From assembly GCA_016776725.1 (NCBI GenBank), contig JADHSV010000013.1, positions 1-64,000 of the forward strand: a DNA stretch of 64,000 nt. The letters are read 5' to 3'. Below the pieces are notes generated by a model. The model did no database searches and was not told the DNA's origin. It saw only the letters and a program-made list of their open reading frames with translations. How positions within the stretch are numbered: position 1 is the first letter of the stretch; every line of letters starts with the position of its first letter. This document shows positions 53,060 to 61,930 of this stretch, one piece after another. A program made the position numbers and the translations under genes. This stretch comes from Rhodospirillales bacterium (GTDB taxonomy: Bacteria; Pseudomonadota; Alphaproteobacteria; Rhodospirillales; Shumkoniaceae).

Positions 53060-54808
53060 ATGACCAAAACCGCTCAATCGCGCGTGTTGCAAAATGTGCT
53101 GAGGTCATGCGGCCGGGCGTTCGTTTCGGTCGGAGCCTTCAGTTTCTTCGTCAACCTGCTGGTTCTGACCATTCCTCTTTTCATGATTCAGGTGTTCGAC
53201 CGCGTTCTGGTCAGCCGCAGCGAAGATACTCTGATCGTTCTTGGCGTTGCAGCACTTGTGGCGCTGGGCGTCATGGCCATGCTGGAACTGGTTCGGTCGC
53301 GCCTTCTGGTGCGAATTGGGTCGTGGCTGCATGAACAGCTTGGCCCCGCGCTCATGCGCGCCATGAGCGATCCGCAGGCACCGGGCGGCGTGCGCAAGGC
53401 GCGCTTGCACCACGACCTGGCGCAGGTTCAGGGATTTCTGACAGGGGCCTCCGTTCTGGCCATATTGGACGCGCCGTGGATTCCCGTATTCCTGTGCGTC
53501 ATTTTCTTGCTTCATCCGATATTGGGATGGATCGGCGTTGTCGGCGCGGTCGTGCTTCTGGCCTTGGCCTTCGCCAATCAATTCCTTGCGCGCACCCCGA
53601 TGAAAGCGGCTGCCAAGGCGCAATCGGAGGGGCTGGTGTTCGCCGATGCGGCAGCCCGACAGGCCGAAACCATCGACGCATTGGGAATGCGGGACGATTT
53701 GACCCGGCATTGGGCGGAAATCGATGCCAAGGTGCGGCGCGGCCATGATATCGCCGGTGACCGGGCGGGACTGGTTATGACCCTCAGCCGTTTTTCGCGG
53801 CTGGCCCTTCAGGTGATTATTCTTTCGGTAGCGGCCGGGCTGGTCATTTCAAACGAAATCTCGGCGGGCGCGATGATCGCGGCGGCCATCATTCTGTCGC
53901 GCGCGCTGGCTCCGGTCGAGCGGGCCATCGACGTCTGGCGCGGCGTCAGTGCGACACGTGAGGCCCTGCAGCGTTTGGCGGCAGCGTTTTCGTCCGGGCA
54001 GGATGACAAAATGGCCATGCCCTTGCCGCGCCCCAAGGCCCTTGTTCACGTTCAGCGCGTGACCGCCCGTGTTCCCGGCGCGTCGGAGGCGTTGTTTGCG
54101 GGCGTTTCCTTTTCCGTCCGTCCCGGCGAACTGTTGGGGATTACCGGGCCCATGGGGGCGGGAAAATCGACGCTGGCCCGAATGCTGGTCGGTGTATGCA
54201 AACCCGATCACGGGCATGTGCGGCTGGGCAGCGTCAATGTTTTTGCCTGGGATAGCGACAATCTGGGCCCCCATGTGGGGTATCTGGCCCAATCGGTCGA
54301 ACTGCTTCCCGGAACCGTTCGCGAGAACATTGCGCGTTTCACGGATGCCTCGCCCGACGCCGTTATCGACGCCGCCCGGCAAGCCGATATCCACGAAATT
54401 GTGCTGGCCCTCACTGATGGCTACGACACACGGGTCGGTCCCGACGCGGCACCCCTTGCCGGTGGCCTCGTTCAACGCATTGGATTGGCCCGCGCCTTGT
54501 TCGGCAATCCGCGCCTTGTGGTTCTCGACGAACCGTACAGCAACCTGGATGCGGACGGGATCGCAGCTCTGATCAAGGCGATGGACGATTTGAGGGATCG
54601 GGGCACGGCGGTGGTTGTCGTGTCCCATCGGCCCAGCATTCTGGCCCGGGCAGACGCGGTTTTGATTTTGGCCGACGGGCGCGCGCGTCTTGCGCGTTCC
54701 CGCGAGACAGGGTCGCTGAGGGTGCTTAACGGCGGCGCCTGCGAAGCGCCGCTTGCAATAGAGGACAAGCCGGTGAAACGCGTTTCCCGGCGTGGGGGGC
54801 GAAAATGA
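53060..54808 (+). CDS. Type I secretion ABC transporter/permease
   Basis: A 582-residue PrtD/HlyB-type half exporter without the peptidase-like N-terminal domain: a six-helix membrane part (to about 310) and an ATPase with Walker A GPMGAGKST near 362 and Walker B LVVLDEPYSNLD near 486. The signature loop is altered to LAGGLVQR (near 466) instead of LSGGQ. It is 15 bases after the RTX gene and overlaps the HlyD gene by four bases. It pumps the RTX protein through the inner membrane; the outer-membrane TolC is elsewhere. Confidence 0.88.
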   Translation: MTKTAQSRVLQNVLRSCGRAFVSVGAFSFFVNLLVLTIPLFMIQVFDRVLVSRSEDTLIVLGVAALVALGVMAMLELVRSRLLVRIGSWLHEQLGPALMRAMSDPQAPGGVRKARLHHDLAQVQGFLTGASVLAILDAPWIPVFLCVIFLLHPILGWIGVVGAVVLLALAFANQFLARTPMKAAAKAQSEGLVFADAAARQAETIDALGMRDDLTRHWAEIDAKVRRGHDIAGDRAGLVMTLSRFSRLALQVIILSVAAGLVISNEISAGAMIAAAIILSRALAPVERAIDVWRGVSATREALQRLAAAFSSGQDDKMAMPLPRPKALVHVQRVTARVPGASEALFAGVSFSVRPGELLGITGPMGAGKSTLARMLVGVCKPDHGHVRLGSVNVFAWDSDNLGPHVGYLAQSVELLPGTVRENIARFTDASPDAVIDAARQADIHEIVLALTDGYDTRVGPDAAPLAGGLVQRIGLARALFGNPRLVVLDEPYSNLDADGIAALIKAMDDLRDRGTAVVVVSHRPSILARADAVLILADGRARLARSRETGSLRVLNGGACEAPLAIEDKPVKRVSRRGGRK

Positions 54809-56109
54809 TGAATGGCACGAATTCCCTTATGGCGCGGCTGCACCGCTGGCAGCTGGTGGGCTGGGTGATCATCGTATCTTTTGTGGGCGGAGGGTTGGCA
54901 TGGGCGTCAATCGCGCGTCTGGACTCGGCGGCCGTGGCTCATGGCGTCGTGGCGACGGAAGGAAACCGTAAAACCGTCGCCCATCTGGAAGGCGGCATCG
55001 TTGCCGACATTCTGGTCACGCAAGGCGAGGCCGTTAGCGCCGGCGAGCCTCTGATCGTTATGGATGATACCCGTGCGCGGGCGACGTTGGCTCTTCTTCA
55101 GGCGCGTTTTGACGCCGCCCTTGCCCGCGAAGCCCGGCTGCAGGCGGAACGCAGCGGAAGCGCAAACGTGACTTTTCCCAAGGAACTTATGCGCCGCGCG
55201 CGCGACCCCGAAATCGCCAAACTTTTGGCCGGCGAGGAAAGCGCCTTGCGCAGCCGTCGCGGCAGCTTGACCAGCCAGAGATCCATTTTTCGCGAACGCA
55301 TCGCCATGCAAAACTCGGAAATCGTCGGATTGCGGGCCCAGTTATCGGCGGCGGCGGAACGGCGCAAGCTGCTGGGCGAGGAACTGGCGATGATGGAGCC
55401 CTTGTTCAAAAAGGGCCTGGTTGCCAAAGGCCGGGTTCTTTCCATCAAGCGCAATATTGCCGAAACCGACGGCGATATGGGTGACCTTCATGCGCGTATC
55501 GCCAAGGCGGGCGAGACCATTTCCGAATTGAAAATGCAGTTGGCGTTGCCGGGCGAGCGGCGGCTGAACGACGTGAACGAGGATTACCAGAAAACCCGTG
55601 AACGCATTGCCGAACTGCGCGAGAAAATCCGCGCCGCCGAGGATCTGCTGGGACGGACCATCGTACGCGCGCCCATCGACGGTTTTATTTTCGGTCTTCA
55701 GGCGCATACGCCGGGTGGCGTGGTGCAACCGGGTGAACGGCTGCTTGATCTGGTTCCCGAAAACGACCGGGTGGTGATTGATTTGCGCATTGATCCGCGC
55801 GACATCGACGCGGTGTATCGCAACATGCCCGCGCTGGTGCGCCTGGGCGCCTTTAATATGCGAACAACGCCGCTGATAGGCGGGAAGGTCAGCACGATTT
55901 CGGCCGACCGCACGGTAGACCCGAGAACCGGCATTTCCTATTTCGAGGCCCGCGTGATTCCCGATCTTGACGCTCCGGGTTTCGATCTCTCGCGCCTGAC
56001 TTCAGGAATGCAGGCGGAAGTCTATCTGGTGAACGCCGAACGAACCGTTCTGGATTATGTGATCGAACCGGTGTTGCGCAGCTTCGCCCGCGCCGGGCGC
56101 GAGTTCTAA
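54805..56109 (+). CDS. HlyD family type I secretion adaptor
   Basis: A 434-residue membrane-fusion protein: one N-terminal membrane helix (about 17-37), a lipoyl half (GGIVADILVTQGEAVSAGEP), a long coiled-coil hairpin (about 90-280), the second lipoyl half (TIVRAPIDGFIFGLQAHTPG) and a beta barrel. It links the ABC exporter to TolC. The stop overlaps that of the convergent ROK gene. Confidence 0.9.
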   Translation: MMNGTNSLMARLHRWQLVGWVIIVSFVGGGLAWASIARLDSAAVAHGVVATEGNRKTVAHLEGGIVADILVTQGEAVSAGEPLIVMDDTRARATLALLQARFDAALAREARLQAERSGSANVTFPKELMRRARDPEIAKLLAGEESALRSRRGSLTSQRSIFRERIAMQNSEIVGLRAQLSAAAERRKLLGEELAMMEPLFKKGLVAKGRVLSIKRNIAETDGDMGDLHARIAKAGETISELKMQLALPGERRLNDVNEDYQKTRERIAELREKIRAAEDLLGRTIVRAPIDGFIFGLQAHTPGGVVQPGERLLDLVPENDRVVIDLRIDPRDIDAVYRNMPALVRLGAFNMRTTPLIGGKVSTISADRTVDPRTGISYFEARVIPDLDAPGFDLSRLTSGMQAEVYLVNAERTVLDYVIEPVLRSFARAGREF

Positions 56110-57326
56110 ATACGCGCATCCTTGGCCGTCAGAAACGGCTGCAGGCTTCGGTTGAAAAGCGGCGTCGCCATACCGATTACAGAATCGTTGGCGTTTGAAT
56201 CCTCGATTTCCAGGGTCACACGACCATCGGAGTATTCCGGCATTCGCGCGAAGAACGCGCGTACACGTTCCGCAATGCCGGGATTATGCGGAAAATGCCC
56301 CGACAGTACGATCTTGTCTGGAAAAAACGCCTTGAACATGTTGTGAAGCGACAGCGCGAACAGGTGGGTGGCCCGTTCCAGCCCCGGCACGGTCGAGATG
56401 TCGTGGGAACGCACGAAATATTCCACGGCTCCGGGATGGTTGGGAATGTCGGGAAATGCGGCTCGTATTTCAGGCTGCAACGCCCAAAGGGCGGCGTGGG
56501 CTTCAAGGCAGCCCATTTGGCCGCACAGGCACTGCTGACGGCTTTCCGGGTCCACCAGCCAGTGTCCCAGGTCGCCGAATCCACCGATGGCGGAAGACAA
56601 CACGACGCCGTTTTGTGAAAAGGCCGAACTAATGCCATATCCCCAGACGACGTAGAGCACGCTTTGATCCTGTTCCTGGGGGTGGCGTTGCAGGCGGGCG
56701 CGTAGTTCGGCCTGACGCTTGCGCTCGATATGAACGTCCAGCCCCGTCCTTTCGGCCAGCCAATTGAAATTCAGGCCCGAAATGCGGGGCCAGCGGGCAG
56801 CCGAAATCCATCTAAGTCCGTGCGGATCGACAATACCGGGAAGCGCGATGCCGATACCCGGTATTACGGTGTTGGCCGGGCGGCGCGAAAGCAACTCGTC
56901 AACAATGCTCTCAAACGCATTGACGATATCTTCCCGGTCGGCGTTCTTTTCAGTCACGGTAACCGATGACTCGGCCACGGCCTGGCCGTCCAGGTCCGTC
57001 AGAACGCCGCGGATGGTCTGCGACTGAATTTCGATGGCCACCACCAAAATTCTTTGCGGCAGGAATTTGAGGCTGATTTCCGGACGGCCCTTGCCGCCCG
57101 ACGGGATTTTGTGCGACTCGGCAATCAGGCCATCGGCGATCAGTTCACCGACCATTGCCGAAATCGTCGCCGGGCGCAGTTTCAGTTCCTTGGTCAGGGT
57201 TCTCCGCGTGGGATGCTTTTCTTCCGGGGCATTGTGAATGGCGCAAAATATCCGGGCCTTGGCCAGATCGGTGCGGCGTGCCGACCCGTCTGCAAATATG
57301 TCGTCGATGCCAAACTGAATGCCCAT
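56106..57326 (-). CDS. ROK family transcriptional regulator
   Basis: A 406-residue ROK repressor/activator: an N-terminal winged helix (about 15-80, LTKELKLRPATISAMVGELI) and a sugar-kinase-like effector domain with the ROK zinc motif CLCGQMGCLEAHA. NagC and Mlc are relatives. It faces the ureide cassette across 165 bases that contain a perfect 12-base inverted repeat, a likely operator for it. The effector may be a ureide intermediate or a sugar. Confidence 0.87.
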   Translation of the reverse strand: MGIQFGIDDIFADGSARRTDLAKARIFCAIHNAPEEKHPTRRTLTKELKLRPATISAMVGELIADGLIAESHKIPSGGKGRPEISLKFLPQRILVVAIEIQSQTIRGVLTDLDGQAVAESSVTVTEKNADREDIVNAFESIVDELLSRRPANTVIPGIGIALPGIVDPHGLRWISAARWPRISGLNFNWLAERTGLDVHIERKRQAELRARLQRHPQEQDQSVLYVVWGYGISSAFSQNGVVLSSAIGGFGDLGHWLVDPESRQQCLCGQMGCLEAHAALWALQPEIRAAFPDIPNHPGAVEYFVRSHDISTVPGLERATHLFALSLHNMFKAFFPDKIVLSGHFPHNPGIAERVRAFFARMPEYSDGRVTLEIEDSNANDSVIGMATPLFNRSLQPFLTAKDARI

Positions 57327-57360
57327 GCTCTTTTTTTTGCCTTAGTTTCAAAGTGTTAGT

Positions 57361-57389
57361 TATTTTTTTACGTCAACCGTAAAAAAATA
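57361..57389. promoter_or_regulatory. Perfect 12-base inverted repeat, ROK operator candidate
   Basis: TATTTTTTTACG (57361-57372) and CGTAAAAAAATA (57378-57389) with a 5-base centre TCAAC. A/T-rich arms around a short GC core resemble NagC/Mlc-type sites. It ends one base before the -35 box of the allA promoter. Confidence 0.6.
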
Positions 57390-57390
57390 G

Positions 57391-57420
57391 TTGCCAACAT
57401 AAAATTTATGGTGTTATTAT
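57391..57420 (+). promoter_or_regulatory. Predicted promoter of the allA cassette
   Basis: TTGCCA (57391-57396) and TATTAT (57415-57420), each one mismatch from consensus, with an 18-base spacer. The inverted repeat directly upstream centres at about -52. Confidence 0.55.
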
Positions 57421-57491
57421 TTCCGCAATTCGTAAATAAGTCCACTAAAGAAGTGGGTAGGACGTCTTTTATTAGGGGGAGAAACCGTCGG

Positions 57492-57989
57492 ATGTTGTTG
57501 CGTTGGCAGCCATTAAGTCGGGAAAACTTCGCACCGTTTGGCGACGTCATTGAAGCTGGTGCCGGAACGCGGGTTTCCATCAACGACGGCACGACCATTC
57601 GCTACAACGATGTGGCCGATATCGATGTTGCGCAAGATGGCGGGCGCCCGATCATCAGCATATTTGAAAGCAGTCCGTTCGATTTCCCGCTGGAAATCAG
57701 CATGCTTGAACGTCACCCCAAGGGAAGTCAGGCGTTCATTCCGTTAGACGATCACCCGTATTTCGTTGTTGTTGCCCCAACTGGCGAAGATGTTTCGACC
57801 GACCAGATCGAAGTCTTTCTCGCAAGTGGCAAGCAGGGTCTCAATTACCCGAAGGGTGTTTGGCACCATCCGGTCATCGTCATGGAGCCCATGCGGTTTC
57901 TGGTGGTGGACCGTAGCGAGCCCAAGAGCAACTGCGATCTTTTTCATTTTCCGCAACCCGGCGATCCGTTGGTTCTGGAGCGCCCCTAA
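57492..57989 (+). CDS. allA: Ureidoglycolate lyase AllA
   Basis: A 165-residue AllA-family cupin (EC 4.3.2.3), which splits ureidoglycolate into glyoxylate and urea. Typical features are the start ENFAPFGDVIEAG, LERHPKGSQAFIPL and GVWHHPVIV. GGGGGAG lies about ten bases before ATG 57492; the longer open frame is untranslated leader. First gene of the cassette. Confidence 0.88.
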   Translation: MLLRWQPLSRENFAPFGDVIEAGAGTRVSINDGTTIRYNDVADIDVAQDGGRPIISIFESSPFDFPLEISMLERHPKGSQAFIPLDDHPYFVVVAPTGEDVSTDQIEVFLASGKQGLNYPKGVWHHPVIVMEPMRFLVVDRSEPKSNCDLFHFPQPGDPLVLERP

Positions 57990-58010
57990 TTTCATAAAAA
58001 GGAGAGAGAA

Positions 58011-58781
58011 GTGCCGTATCCCAAAGGGTTTCTTGAAAGTCGCGCCGTCATCAAACCGGGCATCTATACAGTGATTCCGCCGGAAGGCAGGGTCATCAAC
58101 TCCGTTCCCGGTTTCGAGGGATGTAAGCTAACCATCATCGCCTCGCCCAAGCACGGCGCCAGCTTTGTTCAGTACGTGGGCACCGTCGAGCCGGGCGGAA
58201 AAACGACGACCCCGTTCGTTGCCGATCCGGGCGTGGAATCGTTCCTGTTCGTCATGGATGGTGATGGTGAATTGCAGGTTTTCATCGGCGGAGAAACCGT
58301 ACAGCTGAAGGCTGGCGGATACGCCTTCGCCCCCCCGGACGAAGGGATCGAATTTGAAAACACGTCCACCTCGGCAGTTCGTGTTCTGCTTTACAAGCAA
58401 CGCTACGTGCCGCTGGGCGATTTGAAGCCCTGGACCGTGTTCGGCGACATAGGCAAGATCGACGAAAATATCTACGACAATATGGAAAATGTTTTCCTGC
58501 GCGATCTGCTGCCCAACGATCTGGCCTTCGACATGAACATGCACACCCTGAAATTCATGCCCGATGGCTGCCATCCGTTCGTGGAAACTCACGTTCAGGA
58601 ACATGGCGCATACATTCTTGGTGGGCAGGGCATGTATCTGCTGGGCGAGGACTGGCTGCAGTTGAAAACGGAAGATTTCGTTTGGTTCGGACCGTTCACG
58701 CAGCAAGGCGCCTATACCACCGGCCGCGAGCCGTTCTGGTACATCTACAGCAAGGATATGAACCGGGACGCCGAAATTTAA
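58011..58781 (+). CDS. allE: (S)-ureidoglycine aminohydrolase AllE
   Basis: A 256-residue bicupin (EC 3.5.3.26) releasing ammonia from (S)-ureidoglycine to give ureidoglycolate, AllA's substrate. The C-terminal cupin carries the manganese ligands in HPFVETHVQEHGAYIL and the QQGAY segment. GTG start at 58011 with AAAGGAGAGAGAA. It lies 21 bases after allA. Genes that would make ureidoglycine from allantoin are not in the window. Confidence 0.87.
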   Translation: MPYPKGFLESRAVIKPGIYTVIPPEGRVINSVPGFEGCKLTIIASPKHGASFVQYVGTVEPGGKTTTPFVADPGVESFLFVMDGDGELQVFIGGETVQLKAGGYAFAPPDEGIEFENTSTSAVRVLLYKQRYVPLGDLKPWTVFGDIGKIDENIYDNMENVFLRDLLPNDLAFDMNMHTLKFMPDGCHPFVETHVQEHGAYILGGQGMYLLGEDWLQLKTEDFVWFGPFTQQGAYTTGREPFWYIYSKDMNRDAEI

Positions 58782-58824
58782 TCGCCCCGATTTGGCAATC
58801 GTTTGACTAGAAGGATTAAGAGAT

Positions 58825-59850
58825 ATGGCTTTGACCGCAGGATTTGGTCCTCGAGACATTTGCAAACAGATTGAGCGCACCGGCATTAAGGGCCGGAACC
58901 TGATCTTCATCGATGATTATTCGCAGGAAGAACTGGCGAACATCTTCAAGACGGCCGAGATGCTGGAGCCCTATTACCGCAACCGCATTCCGCTGCTTGA
59001 AGGCAAGGTGCTTTGCACCCAGTTCTTCCAGCCCAGCACCCGTACGCGGTTCAGCCACGAAACGGCCATGTTCCGCCTGGGCGGCAACGTCATCACCGAG
59101 TCGAACCCGCTGGTCAGCTCGTCGGCGGCCAAGGGCGAATCCCTGTCCGATGCTCTGATCGTGACGTCGGAATATGCCGACGTTATCGTGCTGCGCCATC
59201 CCGATGACGCGGTTGCCGATGAAGTGGCATCTCTGGCGGGCAAGACCGTTCCCATCATCAGTGGCGGTTATGGCAACGTCACCCATCCGACCCAGGGCCT
59301 GTTGGACATGTATACGGCTTACCGGGCGTTCGGCGGTGATTTCACCAAAATGACCGTGATGATTGCCACGCCGGATCTGTCGCGGGCGCGCTCGGGTCAG
59401 TCTTTCGGTCTTGGTCTGGCCCGCATGGGCGCCAAGATCATCTACGCCGGAACCACCGGTCTGGAAACGCCCGACGTCATTCGCGACAAGCTGAAGGCCA
59501 TGAACGCCAACTTCACCGAGGTCAACGATCTGACCATCGCCCAGCACGAAGAAATGATCGCCGACGAAGGTGTGGACTACGTGTACCTGCCGGGTTGCTC
59601 GGTCAAGAAAGGCGATCCCGGACGCGACGAATTCCTCAAAAAAATGGCCGAGTTCTACTTCACCCTCGATGGCCTTGAGAAGATCGAGAAGAAGTCCGGC
59701 AAGGTCGTCGGCATCACCCATTCGTTGCCGCGCAACGCAGGTGAATTCGACTTCGCCATCGATGAAAGCAAGCATCAGCTTTACTTCAAGTCGATCGGCT
59801 TCTCGGTGGCTTTGCGCATGTCGCTGCTGGCCAATATCTGCGGCGCATAA
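58825..59850 (+). CDS. ATCase-like carbamoyltransferase in ureide cassette
   Basis: A 341-residue transcarbamylase. Carbamoyl-phosphate residues are intact: STRTR near 71-75, AAKGESLSDAL supplying the ATCase-type lysine, VLRHPDD and THPTQGLLD. The second-substrate side is different: HSLPRNAG replaces HPLPR, and LPGCSVKKGDPGRDEF stands where ATCase has its aspartate-binding loop. It has an N-terminal extension of about 25 residues. Between AllE and a carbamate kinase it probably works catabolically, forming carbamoyl phosphate from a ureido acid. Candidates are oxalurate, ureidoglycine or carbamoyl-aspartate; a biosynthetic PyrB is less likely. Confidence 0.78.
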   Translation: MALTAGFGPRDICKQIERTGIKGRNLIFIDDYSQEELANIFKTAEMLEPYYRNRIPLLEGKVLCTQFFQPSTRTRFSHETAMFRLGGNVITESNPLVSSSAAKGESLSDALIVTSEYADVIVLRHPDDAVADEVASLAGKTVPIISGGYGNVTHPTQGLLDMYTAYRAFGGDFTKMTVMIATPDLSRARSGQSFGLGLARMGAKIIYAGTTGLETPDVIRDKLKAMNANFTEVNDLTIAQHEEMIADEGVDYVYLPGCSVKKGDPGRDEFLKKMAEFYFTLDGLEKIEKKSGKVVGITHSLPRNAGEFDFAIDESKHQLYFKSIGFSVALRMSLLANICGA

Positions 59851-59860
59851 GGGTCGCATC

Positions 59861-60874
59861 ATGGCGCGCAAACCCAAAATCCACGTTATCGGCACCGGGG
59901 GCACAATCTCCGGCGCCGGTGACACGGCTACTGCCGGGGCATACCAGTCGGGTGCCGTGGAGGCCGCTCAGCTTATTGCTGCGGTCGACGGTCTGGACCG
60001 TCTTGCGGATGTTAGCGCCGAGACCATATTCGCGACGGGTTCCGAGAACCTGGGTCCGGTTCAGTGGCGCCAATTGGCACGCCGGATCGAGGAAGTGTGC
60101 GCATCGAATGATGTAGATGGCGTGGTCGTAACCCACGGCACCGACACCCTCGAAGAAGCCGCGTTTTACCTTGATCTTGTGTGCCGGGCAAACAAGCCGG
60201 TGGCGTTGACGGCCGCCATGCGTCCGGCCACCGCGCTTAGCGCCGACGGCCCGGCCAATCTTTTTCAGGCAGCCTTAAGTATTTCCTCCCCGCACTTCCA
60301 GGGCGGCGGCGTGTTCGTGGTCATGAACACCCAGGTCATCGCAGGATGGCAGGCGATCAAGACCAGCTCCGTCGCCCTGGACTCTTTTTGCGCCTATCCC
60401 GGTGGGTCGGTGGCGCGGGTGGTGGGGGAAAGCCTGATGATGATCGGCGGGCGTCAGTCCTCGCCCCTCGCCGGACGATTTCACGGCGTTCTCGAAAAAG
60501 ATGAAGAACTGCCGGTGGTGGACATTGTCGCGCTTAGGGGCGGTTGTGGCGATCGCCCGCTTTCCAATGCGAACACTAACGACTGCAAAGGGCTGGTGAT
60601 CGCCGGTTTCGGAAGCGGAACCATGCCGGATACCCTGGCCGCAGAGGCTGCCGACATGGCCCGGTCGGGAACGGTGGTCGTGGTTTCTTCGCGAGTCGGG
60701 CGGGTCATGGTTTCGGCCCATTCAACATCCACCCGTCTTGATGACGGGGTCATCCCGTCGGGCTGTCTCAATCCTCAAAAGTCAGCCGTTCTTTTATCCC
60801 TGGCGTTGGCCGATGGTCTTGACGCCGCGGAAATCGCCGGATTGTTCCAGCTTTTTTCCGCTTCATCCCAATAA
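59861..60874 (+). CDS. Asparaginase family amidohydrolase, cytosolic
   Basis: A 337-residue asparaginase-fold enzyme with both catalytic threonine motifs: GTGGTIS at 11-17 and HGTDT at 92-96, plus the lysine/serine region TAAMRPATALSADG. No signal peptide is present, unlike periplasmic type II enzymes. ATG 59861 is 11 bases after the transcarbamylase stop. In this context it may hydrolyse the amide product left after transcarbamylation, for example oxamate or asparagine; that is inference. Confidence 0.82.
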   Translation: MARKPKIHVIGTGGTISGAGDTATAGAYQSGAVEAAQLIAAVDGLDRLADVSAETIFATGSENLGPVQWRQLARRIEEVCASNDVDGVVVTHGTDTLEEAAFYLDLVCRANKPVALTAAMRPATALSADGPANLFQAALSISSPHFQGGGVFVVMNTQVIAGWQAIKTSSVALDSFCAYPGGSVARVVGESLMMIGGRQSSPLAGRFHGVLEKDEELPVVDIVALRGGCGDRPLSNANTNDCKGLVIAGFGSGTMPDTLAAEAADMARSGTVVVVSSRVGRVMVSAHSTSTRLDDGVIPSGCLNPQKSAVLLSLALADGLDAAEIAGLFQLFSASSQ

Positions 60875-60886
60875 GGAGGTTTCGCC

Positions 60887-61852
60887 GTGGCTGCGAACCG
60901 TGAAATTCCCAAGCGTATAATTATTGCCGTTGGCGGCAATGCGATTCACCCGGCTGGCATCAAAGGCACGTCGGAAGAGCAGGTCGCCATTGCCGGGGAC
61001 ACAGCGCGTGCCTTGCTGCCGCTGCTGGAACTCGACAACGAACTGATTATCACCCACGGAAACGGCCCCGCGGTCGGCAAGGTTCTGATGCGTCAGGCGC
61101 TGGCCCGCGAAAAGGTTGTTCCCATGTCGCTGGATATCTGTGTTGCCAGCACCCAGGGCGTGACCGCCTACATCCTGATGCAGGCGTTTGAAAACGCGTT
61201 GCGCGAGGTGGGAAACCCGCGCCATGTGGTTGGCCTTGTGTCCCAGGTCGAGGTCGATGCCAATGATCCCGGCTTCTCCAATCCGACCAAACCGGTCGGC
61301 TATTTCTACACCGAGGAGCAGGCCAAAGGATTGGCCGAACAAATGGGTTGGACCATGCAAGAAGATGCCGGGCGCGGTTGGCGCATGGTCGTTGCTTCGC
61401 CCATGCCCAACCACGTTTGCGATATCTCGCTGGTCGAGGCGCTGGCTTCGCGTGGCACCGTCGTAATATCTGGTGGCGGTGGCGGGGTCCCGGTCGTGCG
61501 CGATTCGCGTGGTGTGCGCAATGGCGTCGAGGCCGTGATTGACAAGGATTTGACCACCGCCCACATGGCCAATGTGCTCGGGATCGAGGAAATTATGATT
61601 TTGACCGCCGTCTCCAAGGTGGCGATCAATTTCGGCAAGCCCGATCAGCGCGAACTGGATGAAGTTCCGGTTTCCGAGGTCCGCAAATATCTGGATGAGG
61701 GGCATTTCCCGGCGGGCAGTATGGGCCCGAAAATCGAAGCCGCCATTCGCTTTGTCGATGGCGGTGGAAAGCGGGCGGTTATCGCACATCTGGATGAGGC
61801 ATTGCCAGCGTTGCGCGGCGAAACCGGCACCCATATAGTGCCAGATGCGTGA
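60887..61852 (+). CDS. Carbamate kinase
   Basis: A 321-residue amino-acid-kinase-fold carbamate kinase (ArcC/AllK type) that turns carbamoyl phosphate plus ADP into ATP, ammonia and CO2. Family motifs are VAVGGNAIHP-like IIAVGGNAIHP, ITHGNGPAVGKVLMRQ, VISGGGGGVPV and EAVIDKDLT. GTG 60887 with AAGGAGGT five bases before. Its presence implies the preceding transcarbamylase runs in the phosphorolytic direction. Confidence 0.92.
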   Translation: MAANREIPKRIIIAVGGNAIHPAGIKGTSEEQVAIAGDTARALLPLLELDNELIITHGNGPAVGKVLMRQALAREKVVPMSLDICVASTQGVTAYILMQAFENALREVGNPRHVVGLVSQVEVDANDPGFSNPTKPVGYFYTEEQAKGLAEQMGWTMQEDAGRGWRMVVASPMPNHVCDISLVEALASRGTVVISGGGGGVPVVRDSRGVRNGVEAVIDKDLTTAHMANVLGIEEIMILTAVSKVAINFGKPDQRELDEVPVSEVRKYLDEGHFPAGSMGPKIEAAIRFVDGGGKRAVIAHLDEALPALRGETGTHIVPDA

Positions 61853-61930
61853 AGCCGGGCCGTTGTAAAAAGGCAGCGACACCCGTAGCTTTTCATCCTC
61901 TCATCTTAATAATTTTGCAGGACACCGGCT

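Noticed and set aside
51488-53092. Minus-strand frame of 534 codons opposite the RTX repeats
   Set aside because: Periodic Val/Ala-rich sequence reflects the complement of GGxGxD codons, not a gene.
58816-59925. Minus-strand frame of 369 codons opposite the transcarbamylase
   Set aside because: Shadow of a strongly biased coding sequence; no family match.
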